NCBI GenBank assembly: GCA_037951165.1
Contig: JBBDHG010000126.1
Coordinates: forward strand, 186,001-250,000
Source of the DNA: Lophius americanus
Lineage: Eukaryota > Chordata > Actinopteri > Lophiiformes > Lophiidae
Length of the DNA: 64,000 nucleotides
Reading direction: 5' to 3'
Part shown: positions 49,289 through 61,500 of the stretch, in pieces
Numbering within the stretch: the stretch's first letter is position 1
Layout of the letters: each line of letters begins with the position of its first letter
Notes under the pieces: generated by a model
Told to the model about the DNA's origin: nothing
What the model saw: only the letters and a program-made list of their open reading frames with translations
Databases searched by the model: none
Position numbers and translations under genes: made by a program

Positions 49289-50084
49289 TTAAATCAACAA
49301 GGGAGTCAGTGGGAGTCAGTGGTTATGGCTGTTATTTAGCTGTCTCCCAAACTGGAGAAACTCCAGCTAGACTCACCAGCAGTACAGAAGCCCACACACA
49401 CACACAGAAACACACACACACAACCTCAAAGCACCTGCCAAACCATGGACGAGAAGAAATGTGACTAATTGCGTCTCCTTCCAAGCCATTGACAGAGTAA
49501 AAACCAAAGAGGAGCGCTGCATATTCATAGCGAGGCACAGTGGGACTTACTCGGCTGTTGAAAACCATCCAGCGTGAGATTGTGAAGCAGGCCCAGAAGA
49601 AGCTTTTGACATAACAAATTGATGATTATTAGACAGACGGGGAGAGGCACATGCACCGATAGACAGCTTCAGAGCTGCGGCATGAACGGCGCGGCGAATC
49701 TCCTCAGAGCCGCCTGCTGCTCTGTTGCTGGATGACGACGGACACTTAACATCACGAGCCTCCTTCTCATTTGGAAACTTTGGAACCGTAATTAGCATAT
49801 CTCTGCATTTTTTAAATAGAATAATTGTAATGACGCTGGCATCTTATCCCGCTGGAAGTGAAGTTTTCCAAAAGTCAAGCATGATGTTTTACACACTGAC
49901 GCTTTGGTCCTCAATTACAAATCTTACGTGGTGTAGTGTAGAGTGTAGAGGGTTTAAGAGTGCAGCGTCTCCGCCCTCCATCCGGATCTGACTTTCCATT
50001 CATGGTAGACAGTAACTGTCGTCTCCGGTGAGCATGTGAGCTTTTGCAATAATCGGAAATATACAGCCTTGATGTGTAAGGTAT

Positions 50085-50450
50085 AATATCATATCCCCGA
50101 AAAGTCGGGGATATTATGGGATCGTCAACGCCGCCGCAGGGTCTACAAAAGAGTCTTCATGTTGGCGGGATAACTCAAAACAAAATTCTTGGATCTATTT
50201 CAAATTTAAGATTGACATGGACCTTAGTGTGAGGAGTAACTGGATTGATGTTGGGAAAGGTCCATCTTATATTTCAAATACTTTGAGGAGCTTTTCTATC
50301 CAAATGTTTTCAGGCCATAATTTATCAAGGATCGGTCCGATTTAGTCAAAATTTGTTGAAAACCTAAAAAAAACACACTGGACAACTTTTAATTTGAGTG
50401 GTTGAAGCGGTACAACGCATGAGATTGGGGGAATTTTGAGGATATTCAAA
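50085..50450 (+). repeat. R family copy 18, with perfect head hairpin
   Basis: Perfect 10-bp inverted repeat at 50091-50100 and 50105-50114 (ATATCCCCGA / TCGGGGATAT, loop AAAG), then GGGATCGTCAACGCCGCCGC, TGTGAGGAGTAACTGGATTG, ATCGGTCCGATTTAGTC and GTACAACGCATGAGATTGGG. The terminal block is lost. Confidence 0.85.
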
Positions 50451-51669
50451 CAACAAATGTATACAATCTTTCTTTGAATGTCCTAAAGTCCTACATATAC
50501 ATGTACATTACATTTACATACATTACATCATCTGCTTTGTAGCTTTTTGGGTAGTTCAGTCTTTTCACCTGCCATCCTCACATACATTTTAAATTATTCA
50601 GACACTTCAACGGTTGAATTAAAAATCACCATTATGAAAAAGATGTCTTTAAAAGCAAGATTTTTTCGAGAGCGACTTCACGCTGCGGCCGCTACGATGA
50701 TTGATGCATATTAATATCTATCATTTTCACAACCTGACAAGTTGAAAATTAATGGTGCAGTGTGTGAAATTCAGGGGTATCTGTTTGAATACGTGGAGAA
50801 CTATCCGCTGCGATGTTTTTGTTAGCGTATAATAAAATGAAAACAAGTCTCTTTTTTTTTCTACGTGAACTTAGAAAAAGCTCTTTAATGTTCTTTTACT
50901 GAGAGACTGGTTCTTCTCCGTGGAGGTCACCCAGTTGCACTGCCATGTCTGTGCAGCAGCATAGAATGAAAAAAAACGAACAGCCGCTGATGGCTTTTCA
51001 AGTTTTTAAGTTGAAGTGGCAGAAACTTCAGGAAAGGAAAGTCTGTGCGGTGGAGGAGAACGCCTTGGCAGGACCCCACTGCGGCGCCGGCTGCCCCCAT
51101 CCAGGGGCTTTTTATTCGGGTCGGTGACGCTTGAGCCTTTCAGCCTGGACCTGCTCCACCAGATGTCACAAAATTTTGAATACCTAATCTTTAATTGTAT
51201 CATCCTGTAAAATATGTCCTTTATTCACTGCTACCCTCTTTTAACTCCGTCATTGAACCCTTTAATGTCCTCCAAAGAAGAAAAGCTATGGCAATTGTTT
51301 TTCTTTGCCTATTTTATTTCTTTGGGGCCATTTATTGATTTATCTTATACACTCTAAATTCACCAATTAAATGACAAATTATCGTTTAAGCTTATTTTTA
51401 AATAGTGATGACAATTTTTTTATTTTCATGGAAATTCAAAAATTATAAAATTTCAATTTTATCGGTTAAGGGTTTAACGGTTCAGCTAATTTAATCAAAG
51501 TTTAAAGAAAACTATTTGACCTTTAATAGTCTGCTTTGGTGCCTTCAGGGTACATAATTATTATAATAATTGTATGCATTAATATGCCCCCCCCAAAAAA
51601 AATTGTAATTACCAAATACGACTTTCTCAAAAGCCATGGTTAATGTTTCCTCCTCCATGGCCCTTTTGA

Positions 51670-51800
51670 ACTGCGTTGCCCCCCAGAATTCTGTCCTTGG
51701 CCCTTTACTCTTTAGAATATACATGCTGCCACTGGGTCATTTTATAAACAAGCTCTGTCAAATTTCATAAAGAGGAATATTGACGCAAAATGAGCTAAAC
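51670..51800 (+). mobile_element. LINE reverse-transcriptase fragment
   Basis: The plus frame reads CVAPQNSVLGPLLFRIYMLP followed by LGHF, a diverged SGVPQGSVLGPLLFxxYMLPLG motif of L2/CR1-type LINEs. Ends about 115 bp before a brinp exon. Confidence 0.8.
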
Positions 51801-51915
51801 CAAACTGTTGACAAGGAAATTAAGGGGTTAATGTTGAAAATCTCAAAATCCAGCTTCATCCTGTCAAAATGAAATAGTCTAAGTGTGAAGAAATACTCCC
51901 TTCTTTTTTCTCTAG

Positions 51916-52152
51916 GCCTGCAAGATGTCCTGCCACAGTTCCTGCGTGGGCGTTTTGTGGAGGCAGCCCTCAGCTATGTGGCATGCAACTCAGAGGGCGA
52001 GTTGCTCTGTCGCAACAACGATTGCTGGTGCCGATGCTCTCCTCGCTTCCCAGAATGCAACTGCCCCTTTGCTGACATTAAGGTCATGGAGGCGAACCTG
52101 GAGAAGAGCAAACAGGCCTGGAGCGGCTTCAACCAGGAGTTCATGGAATCAG
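51916..52152 (+). CDS. brinp3: brinp3-like internal exon, post-MACPF cysteine-rich segment
   Basis: Fourth brinp exon, 237 nt. The acceptor is TTTTTTCTCTAG ending at 51915, the donor GTAAGG starts at 52153. It completes the split Gly, then reads LQDVLPQFLRGRFVEAALSY, followed by a segment with seven cysteines (ACNSEGELLC...DCWCRC...PECNC) that resembles the EGF-like region of the family, and ends at ...FMESG/D with the last codon split after its first base. In relatives the next residues are Asp/Glu-Glu-Phe, encoded by one large terminal exon of roughly 400 codons. No open frame of that size occurs downstream to 64000, so the next intron exceeds 11.8 kb. Confidence 0.93.
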
Positions 52153-52944
52153 GTAAGGTCTTGGGCTGGCATTGAGGTGAAAGGGGGTCATAATGAATTG
52201 TGTTGAATTATGTGGTTAGTCTTTCAGACAGCGGCCAAAGCTGCTGACTGAATCGAGTTACTTTACACGAGGCGTGATGGGATCGATCTTTAAAGCATCA
52301 GATCATGTCGCAGGACAGTCAGGCACTGCATGGGTTAGCATGGCTTCTGTAAGGAATCTAAACCGGGTTATTTTTTATTTTGTATACGTTGATAATCACA
52401 TTTTTAAATTTGACTGTAATATTTAGGGAGAGAATTCCTCAAAAGCCTCACAAATAAATGAATGCATCACAAAGTTGTAACTGAGACGTGAATGTATGCA
52501 TGGTTCTGGAGGATGTGTTAGAGAGGAGCTTTGGACATCCGGACATGTTATAAAACACTGTAGTGTTCCAGCTACAGCTGGAGAAGGTGTTGATGCTTCA
52601 TACCGCCGTGCTAAATGTAATTTATGAATTTTCAATAATGCTGTTTGGTGCAGCATGAATCTGTGTTCTCTGGGCTGGACTTAACGTTGGATGTAAAACG
52701 TTTTCTCCATGAATCCCTACACTGTAAAAACTGCCCGAAGAACTTACGGTAAGCAACTGTCAAATGGCAACAGTAAAAAACCTGAGACCGGAAGATGTAG
52801 AACTAGGCCAACTTCCTGAATGGCTGCAGCTTCTTTTGTTCATCTCACCACATCACCAGATCCCTTCTCAATGACTTAGAAGGTGCAGGCAGGATTTAAT
52901 TGGAGACAGGTTGCTGTCAGCTTTCCTTACCTCCTCGTGTTTGT

Positions 52945-53220
52945 GTAAGAGTGTGTGTGTGTGTGTGTGTGAGTGTGTGTTTTAATATGTGTATGTGTGT
53001 GAGCTTGTGTTTCTTCATGTGTGTGTGTGCGTGTGTTTATGTCTGTGAGTGTGTGTGTTTATATATGTGTGTGTGTGACCGTAGGTGTGTGTGTGTGTCT
53101 TTATTTGTGTGTTTGTGTGTGTATATATGTAAGTGTGAATGTGTGTGTATACGTGAGTGTGTGTGTGTACTTGTGTTCGTGTGTGTGTATATACTAGTGT
53201 GTTAGAGTGTGTGTGCGCTG
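52945..53220. repeat. GT-rich minisatellite
   Basis: About 270 bp of TGTG with ATATG, TTTATG and AGTG interruptions; open frames on both strands are artefacts. Confidence 0.92.
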
Positions 53221-53820
53221 CCATTTATTTAGAAACTGCTTCGTGAGTGACATAACAGAGGTAAACAGCTTTTCTGTGCATTCACTTAGCCTCATTTTGA
53301 CAGCACCTGCAAACTTGATTTTTTGCTGCACATGAAATCCTTGTAAAGATGCACTGACAGCGCGCTGAAAAGGGAAGAGGAAGACGTGTAATTGCGGGAC
53401 GTTTCTTGTTCCGCTGACAGTACGGTTTGTATCGTTTTTTCTCTCAGAAGCTTAACTTTATGCTATTTGTCATGAAAACGAAGCCTTTAAGTATGTTTCA
53501 ATGTTTGTGCTTTAGTATATAGGTGATAAAGTGTGATGCCTTTGTTATTTTTAGCCAAACACACACACACACACACCTATACACATTTATACTAGTATAT
53601 ATTCTACATCCAAAGGCATCGATCATCAAATTTTCATCTAATTCAGAAGAACACCTACTTACACAGTCGCACACTTAGCTAGATTCGCACGAGGCAATTT
53701 GGACTGAAAAATGAATGCCGAGAGATGAGAGGAAGTTAATCTACACGGCAAATATTGTTTGACTTTCTCGCTGTCTTAATGTTATTATCTCTTGTTTCTA
53801 TTTTACATCTGCTCTCTTTT

Positions 53821-53843
53821 CACTCACACACACACACACACGC

Positions 53844-53875
<32 letters not shown>

Positions 53876-53876
53876 T
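53821..53876. repeat. CA microsatellite
   Basis: CA run of about 55 bp with two CACGCA interruptions. Confidence 0.95.
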
Positions 53877-54145
53877 GTGTGTTTTGGCTTCTGGGTGTGC
53901 CGAGGAAGTTAGGCTTAATCTCTTCTGCTGGGACGGTGATAAATTCATTCTGGCGAGGGGAAAACAACTGCGAGGATTCTGCGCGTGTATTGTTCATGTG
54001 TGTGTCAAAGACACAGAAGGAGGATGGAGAAGAGTCTAAACCATTGTGTGTGGGAATCTGAAAATAACACCTTCCAACCACAGCCACTCACCATTTCCTC
54101 AACTCAGGACCCCAAGCTGCTTTGATAGCCAGATATACACACAGT

Positions 54146-54149
<4 letters not shown>

Positions 54150-54191
<42 letters not shown>

Positions 54192-54212
54192 CGCACACAG
54201 GCACATACACGC
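54150..54212. repeat. CA microsatellite
   Basis: Pure CA to 54184, then CGCACA variants. Confidence 0.95.
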
Positions 54213-56544
54213 ACAAATAACAAGAGCTCTCAGCCGTATGACTCTCTTTCGCCTTTATGACTGCAAGGGTCTCATGTAGGATCTGGAAGGTAATATGTCC
54301 TAGGCAAATGCAAATAAGTTGCATCCGGAGCATCACACCTTTGGTTTAGTGAAATTAATAAACACATCCTGCTCAAGGCTCAGCCTTAGTCTCTCCTTCA
54401 CTTTTACAATCTTCATTTTATTACAGTGGAACATTTCCAATGCAGGTTGCTGAAATAATGGAGGAACAGAATGGAATCAGACTCCAGAAGGGCATTTTCA
54501 TAATATTAATATCAACTTAAAACCTTTTTTGTATCTGCACCTCGGTAACTGGTTGTTGCTGTTCAGGCTCAGTTTTTCTCACTCTTATCACCAACCCTAC
54601 AACTTTTTGAGTTCAAACCAGGAGATAAAACCAATGAAATAAAGCTGAATCTTTATTACAACATATGGAATATGATAATTACTTTCAGTGTTAATGTGGT
54701 GGGCGGCGTCGCAGAGCGTGTGACGGATGGGTTCACTGATAAACTAGTCAACATGAGTTTATCACATACTCCATTTATTGCCTATTAATATGTACTATTT
54801 AGGTCCACATAAATAACTATTCACAAATTACCGTTTGAAACGAATAATCCCTCCAAATATCTTATTTCAACATAAATTAAAAAAGAAAACTTCATTATTT
54901 ACCCATCAAAAAACATTTACATTAGCGCATGAATAAACCCTCAAAATAAATATCTTACGCTTGGGCTCAGTCAAATACATATTTCAAAATATAGAACTGG
55001 TTGGGGTGTTTTTATCTGTTTATTTTTGTTAATTTCTCTTCCGCTATACTGTATAATGTAGCTGCCTTCCTTTCCCTCCTGTATTTCTCCCTTTCTTTCC
55101 ACTTTCTGTCCCCCGGAGAGGGTGACTGTATGTGGAAAATACTGTATTTTATGCACAACAGTTTAAGTGTTAGAATCTCTAGGTCCAGATACGAGGTCAG
55201 CAAAATATATGAAGCAGTGGATTCGTCCATTCTCTACGGGGTCCCTGAAGACCCTTGAGTAGGTGTTGTCTGTTGTCCTTCAGTACGCGCAGCAAATGAT
55301 TCCTGCTGATGATAATCAAAAGGTCTCAGAATTTGACTCCGTAACCTTACCTTTCCTGTTGCTTTGAAATGCATTTAAAGTGCTCTTATTTTGAAGAATC
55401 AAAGGGGAAGTTAGCTCGGTCGGCCTTGTCAGTCACTTAAACACTGACTTTTTCAGAATGCCTTCAGTGCTCAGGGGAGGACCTGCATGTGTATGGAGGT
55501 AGGTATGTACAAAATAAATTACGTTCGAATCAGGAATGTATGTGTGAATGACATCAGAGTAGAACAAATGCTACGTGCTTCATGAAGGTATTCCGTCAGC
55601 AGTGTAGAATGGTCCACTACTCGACCAGAGAGCCTTCACTGTGACCCAGCAGCCGTGTTCCAATTCCTTCTACAAGTGTGGCCTTAGAAGCTTAATTAGC
55701 CAACCTGAGCCATCGGTGCCACAGTTGACGCGATGTGCCGACTCACAGGTTGACTTAAAGATTTAAAAGCCAATTGCATTGCGGGATTTTGACAGAGGTG
55801 GCAATTATGCTATCAGTAGCATGCTCCACCTAACAGCCAAACCATTAAGCGGGGTCTATTGAACATGGTCTTCAGACGATGTGAGGATTTTGGCTCTTAG
55901 AGTCTTACATAAGGCCAGCAGGTTTCTGATGAGGTCACTCATACATGATGCATAAGGAGGAGATTCTCATTAATGTAGACTCATCTGCTCCAGGGGTGGA
56001 CAGGAGGTAGTGTCAACTCCACACAGAGAACGATAGAGATCAGAAAATGTAAATCTTGGTCATATTGGAAGGTAATTTTGTTGGTAAGGTTGGAACATAA
56101 ACTTTGGTTCACGTACCCCTGAGTGTACATGGATTAAGGTAGCGTATACAAAATAAAACTATTTTTAAATTCAAGCAGTATTTTAGGTATGCATTTGCAT
56201 GCAGGTGTAATGGAAAGAGCCATGCAAAAACCACAACCGTAACGACACAGACAAGGCTTAAACTTCTGTTCTCCATGTTGTTTTTCTGTCTCTGGCACCA
56301 GCCTTTAGTGTTAAACCATGTGTTTTGTTCTGTCACCGTAGGAACACATGGAATTGGTAGATGTATGTTGAGCATGTAGACTCAAAGTAGGAGTTGAACT
56401 TATCTTAACTGAAATGTACAATTCCAGGTTGCGAGCCATCATTGGTCCTGAACCATTCCATGCCTACCTAGAACTGGTCGCTGTGCACTGCTGAAGGTAA
56501 AATACACCTGGTGTGGGCCTTACATCCTGCAAGTGGATCCTACA

Positions 56545-56682
56545 GACTTCATTCATTCATTCATTATCTACCGCTTATCCTGTTCAGGGTCACGGGGGGC
56601 TGGAGCCTATCCCAGCTAACATCGGGCGAGAGGCAGGGTACACCCTGGACTAGTCGCCAGTTCATCGCAGGGCAATCCTACA
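56545..56682 (+). mobile_element. Fish interspersed repeat tail, best conserved copy
   Basis: An ATTC run, then TTATCTACCGCTTATCCTGT, GGGGGGCTGGAGCCTATCCC and ACATCGGGCGAGAGGCAGGG, then CGCCAGTTCATCGCAGGGCA. Flanked by near-repeats CCTACAGACTTCATT and CCTACAGACTTATT (56527 and 56686), which could be a target-site duplication. Confidence 0.75.
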
Positions 56683-58617
56683 GACTTATTCTAGCCTAAC
56701 GTTAGAAAAAGAGAACTTATTTTCAAATGATTACACACAAAACAGAAAGCTAATTATGAATGTAATATTCCATTTTTTTAAAGAATTACCCCTAAATTTT
56801 AGGCACTGCCTTTTTAAATTGTAGCCTGGAGTAAAATTCTGAGTGTGTGTTTTGTGGTAGTGGTTTTTAAAGGGATCCCTTATGTTCACCACAGACGGCA
56901 CTATTTAACTATCATCTCCATGTTACCATTGGCAGCCAATTGTAGATGAATCCATAAGTCCTGTTTACATCTCCTCTCTCGCTCTCTATGTCTCTCTCTC
57001 TCTCTGTGCTTCTTCTAATGGTCTCCTCATCCTCTCCGTTCATATTGCTGCTCTTGTAGTTTTGCAATGCAGTACTAATTGTCTAATTGTCTCTCTTCCG
57101 CCATTATGTTAATTAAAAAAGCATCCCTGTAAGCTAACAGGAATCTGTTTGATACTTGGAACCACCTACAAATAGTCCTGGCACAGATTCCGCTCAGCAC
57201 TATCAGGACCCGGATGCTTTGAATCTGGGCCCATCTCCGTCTTTATTGCCACAATGAAGCATGCTGTCTCAGGGTGGAGATGCAGCACACACACTTCTCA
57301 GAGTTGTCAAAACAACAAAAGAAGGAGGGATTTTAGTCCCACAGAGGGATTCAGCATCGGCTAAAGATTTGGCATTACCTCCTCTTCGTCCTCATTTATT
57401 TCACAGGAGGATTATGTTTTGCCCAAACATGTGTCCCTGTGTGTTTTCTTTATTTCTCAACATTTCCCTTTTTGCCTTCTATCTTTCCATTCTTACTACA
57501 TTCATTGTCTTTTTCACAAAGGCAATCCCAAACCATGTTATTTTTTTTCTTTCTGGCATTTGTCAAAGCTGTTGACTCTTGGGGTACTTTTTCGGGGGGC
57601 GGAAATAATCTGAGTTTGAGTTTGTGCTCACACTCTTACACTCTGCACGACAAATAAACCTTACAGGAAAAAAAGCCCTTAATCCAACCATTTTGGAGCA
57701 TGCAATCCTTTCCATCCTTACATTGAATAGAAACCCTCAGATACATGTGATTCCTTAGTTCAGAGGTATCAACATGGAATTATTCCACCAACATGCATGA
57801 AAGTCAGTCAAGCAGTTTATGAGTAATCCTGCTACAACCACAGACAAACTAGAATCACCTCCTTGGTGCCATGCTAGAACTCTGGAACATTTCATGCCAC
57901 TTCCCTCCGCTGCTCCCCAGACTGTTTTGTGATGAGAGAGATTATGTAGGTACAAATATTTCCCTTGAAACTGTAATTGAGTTACATAAGAACCTAGGTA
58001 ACAGCTGCTTTGATTATATCCATAACAAGTCGGATATGGATTTAGATTGGTTTGTTTCAAGTGGAACATCTACAGCTCATTTCAAACAGTAAAACCTCGT
58101 CCACAAACGGGCCAGCTGAGCCAATTTTATCATCCTGGTCAGTGTGCACAAAGGATTTGAAAGATTGTGTCGGTTTTCTATAAAGAGACGTGAGGAAAAG
58201 TGTACGAAAAATGCCTTTTGTATAATTTCCTTCAGACTAGCTGTTCATCTTGAGAACAAGTTTGTCAATAAGGGGAGGTTTTATACTGTGTGTTTTTCAA
58301 GCTCTTTGGATCTTATTGTCTATATGTGGATGGAGCTATCCTACCTTCATTTGTGACCAAAATAAACCCCTCAAGCATCAAACATGACACTTTTCGGCAT
58401 TTACAGAGCAGAAACGGAAGGTATGTTTTGTCATCTCGGACCAAACTTAAAAATTTCAAGAAAAGATATTTTTACAGAAAATCATTTCATAACTGATCAC
58501 ACTGATATTTTAGAATTGAAAGATTTCAAAGAAAAAGCATGTGCACAAGTAAGGAAACCTGATTGGACAGCTTATTATGTCGTATTTAGGACATATTTTT
58601 ATATCAAGTAATTGTTA

Positions 58618-59165
58618 TCGTCACCGCCGCATCCTATTCCACTCCCACAGATCCTTCGTCTTCACGATAACTCAAGAATAGATTGTTCATAGATCATTTT
58701 AAAATTTTATAACCACATAGACGTTAGTGTAAGGAAGAACTGGATCCATTTTTGTAAAAATTCTCTATATCTGAAACTAGGGGGATATCTATCATGTATA
58801 TATTTACTTTAGTAATTAATGTTTTTCTCACTAGTCAGGGGTGTTATTTACAAGAAATACTTTTTTCTCGGACATGACTTCTTAACCATCAGTCCTATTA
58901 ACTCTAAATTTGGTGCATATGAATCGACTTGAGGAGATCTATATTGTTTAGATAATTTCTTTCTCAAATACTTCATATTTTACTCACTAGCGGGAGATTT
59001 TCATTCTAAAGAAAACACTATTTTTCACACCTACTGTAACTTAATATTAAATTTGAAGAGTTAAATCAGGGAGAGTGCTTGTACAAAGCACGGGATTGGG
59101 GCCTTTTCAGTGGTATGTCCCTGTTGCTGGGGACGACAGCACAGGCCTGGTTTATAATGGAACTT
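58618..59165 (+). repeat. R family copy 19, full length with an extra internal unit
   Basis: The head (CGTCACCGCCGCATCC, ACGATAACTCAAGAATAG), ACATAGACGTTAGTGTAAGG, three CTAG unit boundaries (58770, 58832, 58985), GCATATGAATCGACTTGAGG, TTCATATTTTACTCACTAGC and the end near GGGGACGACAGCACAGG (59130-59146). Confidence 0.9.
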
Positions 59166-59619
59166 ACCACTTCTCAAAAAACTTGTGTCCTCAGCTACGT
59201 ACACTCATTGGATTGGAGTGTTTATTTTTTACCTCTTAAGCATTAATTTGTACTCAGAAATGAAAGTATGCTGCTACACACAAAGGCTCTAATGCCTGTA
59301 CTGAACAGTAATGGCCATCGTAGCTCCTACAGAGAAAGGAACACATATTCCTGACAATCTTGTATTGAGCCTGTTTTTGGTCTTTAATTCAAGTTCATAT
59401 TTCAGTCAAACTACATAAGAGTTTGGTCGTAGGTGGACTGAGACGCATTTTTAGTCTGCACTAATGTTCGTACGTTAGTGTTCAAACGAACCGCACTAAA
59501 AGAGCAATTGTACCACGGCTTCTCTTGTTCCGAGTGTGAACTGATGCATGAGAAATCAAACAAAATATTCTGGCCCGTTTCCTTGCCCTGGATATGTACA
59601 GTAAAGTTCCTGGTTGGAT

Positions 59620-59960
59620 GGCTGGTTGGCTCCAATGATGTGTTCTGCGGTTCTTATAGTCGTCTTGAGTCTCCTCCAGTCTAGTTCGGTGGCAGATCGA
59701 AATCAGACAGTGATGGAGGCGCAGAGGACAGACTGGGTTATTGCAGGTGTAAAATTCTATGAGCAGTTCCTGGGCCGGGTTGGACTTCCTGAGCTGGTGC
59801 AGGAAGTGCATCCTCTTCTGGGCCTTCTAGATAATGATGTTAAAGTTGGAGGTCCATTTTCGGTCCTGGGATATGTAGGATTGCAGGAAACCTTAAGATT
59901 TCCACAGTGAACTTAAGCCCTTTGACAGTCGGGTCACTAGCGTCGTTAGTGCATAGGGAG
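59620..59960 (-). mobile_element. LINE ORF2 C-terminal relic
   Basis: The minus strand reads MHFLHQLRKSNPAQELLIEF followed by YTCNN, matching the QQRxxFLRQLrKFnLpqELLiqFYtaiI block after the reverse transcriptase of fish non-LTR elements (from recall). Several frame changes are needed, so it is dead. Confidence 0.75.
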
Positions 59961-60992
59961 AGGTGATTGGGGGAATGGGGGTACAGATCCCTTTGACAAG
60001 ATCTCTTGTTGAAAGGTACAGCAAAAAGTTAGTTGGAAGAACTGGGCTCAATGAAAGAAATGTCTGATTGGGTATGAAGTAGGAAGTCCTTCCCAAGTAA
60101 TTCCAATGTTATGGAACCCAAACTATACCGAGGTTCTTTAAGATCTGTGACTTGATGGTCTAAGTAAATGGACTTCTGATATTTTGACCACAACCATTTG
60201 TCTACCATTGTTTTTAACGCTCTGGCACAAGTTTCTATCATACATCCATTTCTCTATTTTCGGACCAGCTTGGTTGTTTGTATCAGCTGGGGCAGCAGCT
60301 GTCAACTGGCACAACACCAGATCTTTTGTAAAAGAAATCTGAGACACAAGCAGCTACCCAGTGTTTGCTACAAGACTGGAGGTCAAGAGGTGTTCATAGC
60401 TCAGTTTGCAGAATTCTCACTTTAACTCTATCTCTAAGCTCTAACCCAGATGCCAACATTAGCTTTTAATGCAGGAAGTAGTGTATTTTCTATCCAGTGA
60501 AGTTCAGATCCATAGGTCAAGGTAGTGGCTTGGTATCTTTTTCTTGTCATGAAGGAGACTGGAGAGTATGGGTAACCTCTTATCAACCATAACAAACTGT
60601 TACTCAATATTTGTTTGTTTGCGTTTCATCAGCAGAATCTCATCTGATTTATTTGTCTTATGACCATAAGACTGTATTCTTGTATTCTTGTATGCTGTGA
60701 TTCTCAGCTTAGGGTAACTTAAAGTGGCTGTGAATCATTTTCAGTTCGGCGGAGAATAAAATGTGCAGAGTTTCACGGGGGCTAAGTAATCCTGAATTAA
60801 AATGTGAATTTGGAGAAGTGTGACCCTTACTCTGAAGAGGATACTTTAAAAAAAAAAAAAAAAAGTTATTATTTTTTGTAAAGGAATTGGGGGATATTGG
60901 AAAAAAACTACTCCTTTCAAAGCTTGTCACCATTGGCACCTTTTTCAAGGCTTATAGTATTTATTATTATAGCTAGACTACAATATATCACT

Positions 60993-61500
60993 GACAGCAA
61001 GGGTATATCTCAGAAAAGCCCCTAAATTCCAATCCCCTGATTGAACTCTTCAAATTAAACATGAAGTTATGTCGGGAAAAAAAAGTATTCTTCATAAAAA
61101 GGCTTTCCCTATTGAGCAAAGTATGAACTACAAGTTTAAATATAATATAGGCAAGAACGATCTGCTGGAGTCGATTCAAGCAACAAATCTCGACTTAATT
61201 GGACCATTGGATAGAAAAGTATATCAGAAAAAGAGCGTTTTTTTCATTAAAAACCTCCCCTTAGTGAGTAATATGTGGCCTATTAAAACCCTTAAGAGAT
61301 ACATCTCTCTCTAGTGTTGGAAATATACAACCAACCTTTCACATATTCAATCCAGTTGTTCCTCACACTAAGGTCCTTTTTGGGTATGTCATTTTAAATT
61401 GATCCATGAAATAGTTCTAGAGTTATTAAGTTAACATGAATCATCAGTGATGGCTGATGGTATCATCAGTGATGGCTGTGGCAATTAGGATTACAATATC
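60993..61500 (-). repeat. R family copy 20, full length
   Basis: Reverse: the terminal block ACAGCAAGGGTATATCTCAG, then CTGATTGAACTCTTCAAATT, CTGGAGTCGATTCAAGC, CTCCCCTTAGTGAGTAATAT, TTCCTCACACTAAGGTCC and AATTGATCCATGAAATAG. Short open frames on both strands are repeat-derived. Confidence 0.9.

Larger units (their letters stand above)
35737..51915 (+). other. brinp intron, 16.18 kb
   Basis: GT-AG intron. Holds a fold-back element with a nested LINE tail, a 27-bp tandem duplication, a Tc1-like 3' half, LINE tails, CCAA-type repeats, R copies, an L1/Tx1-like relic, a GAAA array and a LINE reverse-transcriptase scrap. Stretches 35880-36560, 37940-39290, 41800-43180, 45810-46400, 46930-48200 and 50460-51660 are without recognisable features. 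Confidence 0.85.

Noticed and set aside
57261..57575. 104-codon plus-strand frame
   Set aside because: No start context, splice signals or motif; second half is a low-complexity Phe/Leu/Ser run from a T-rich stretch.
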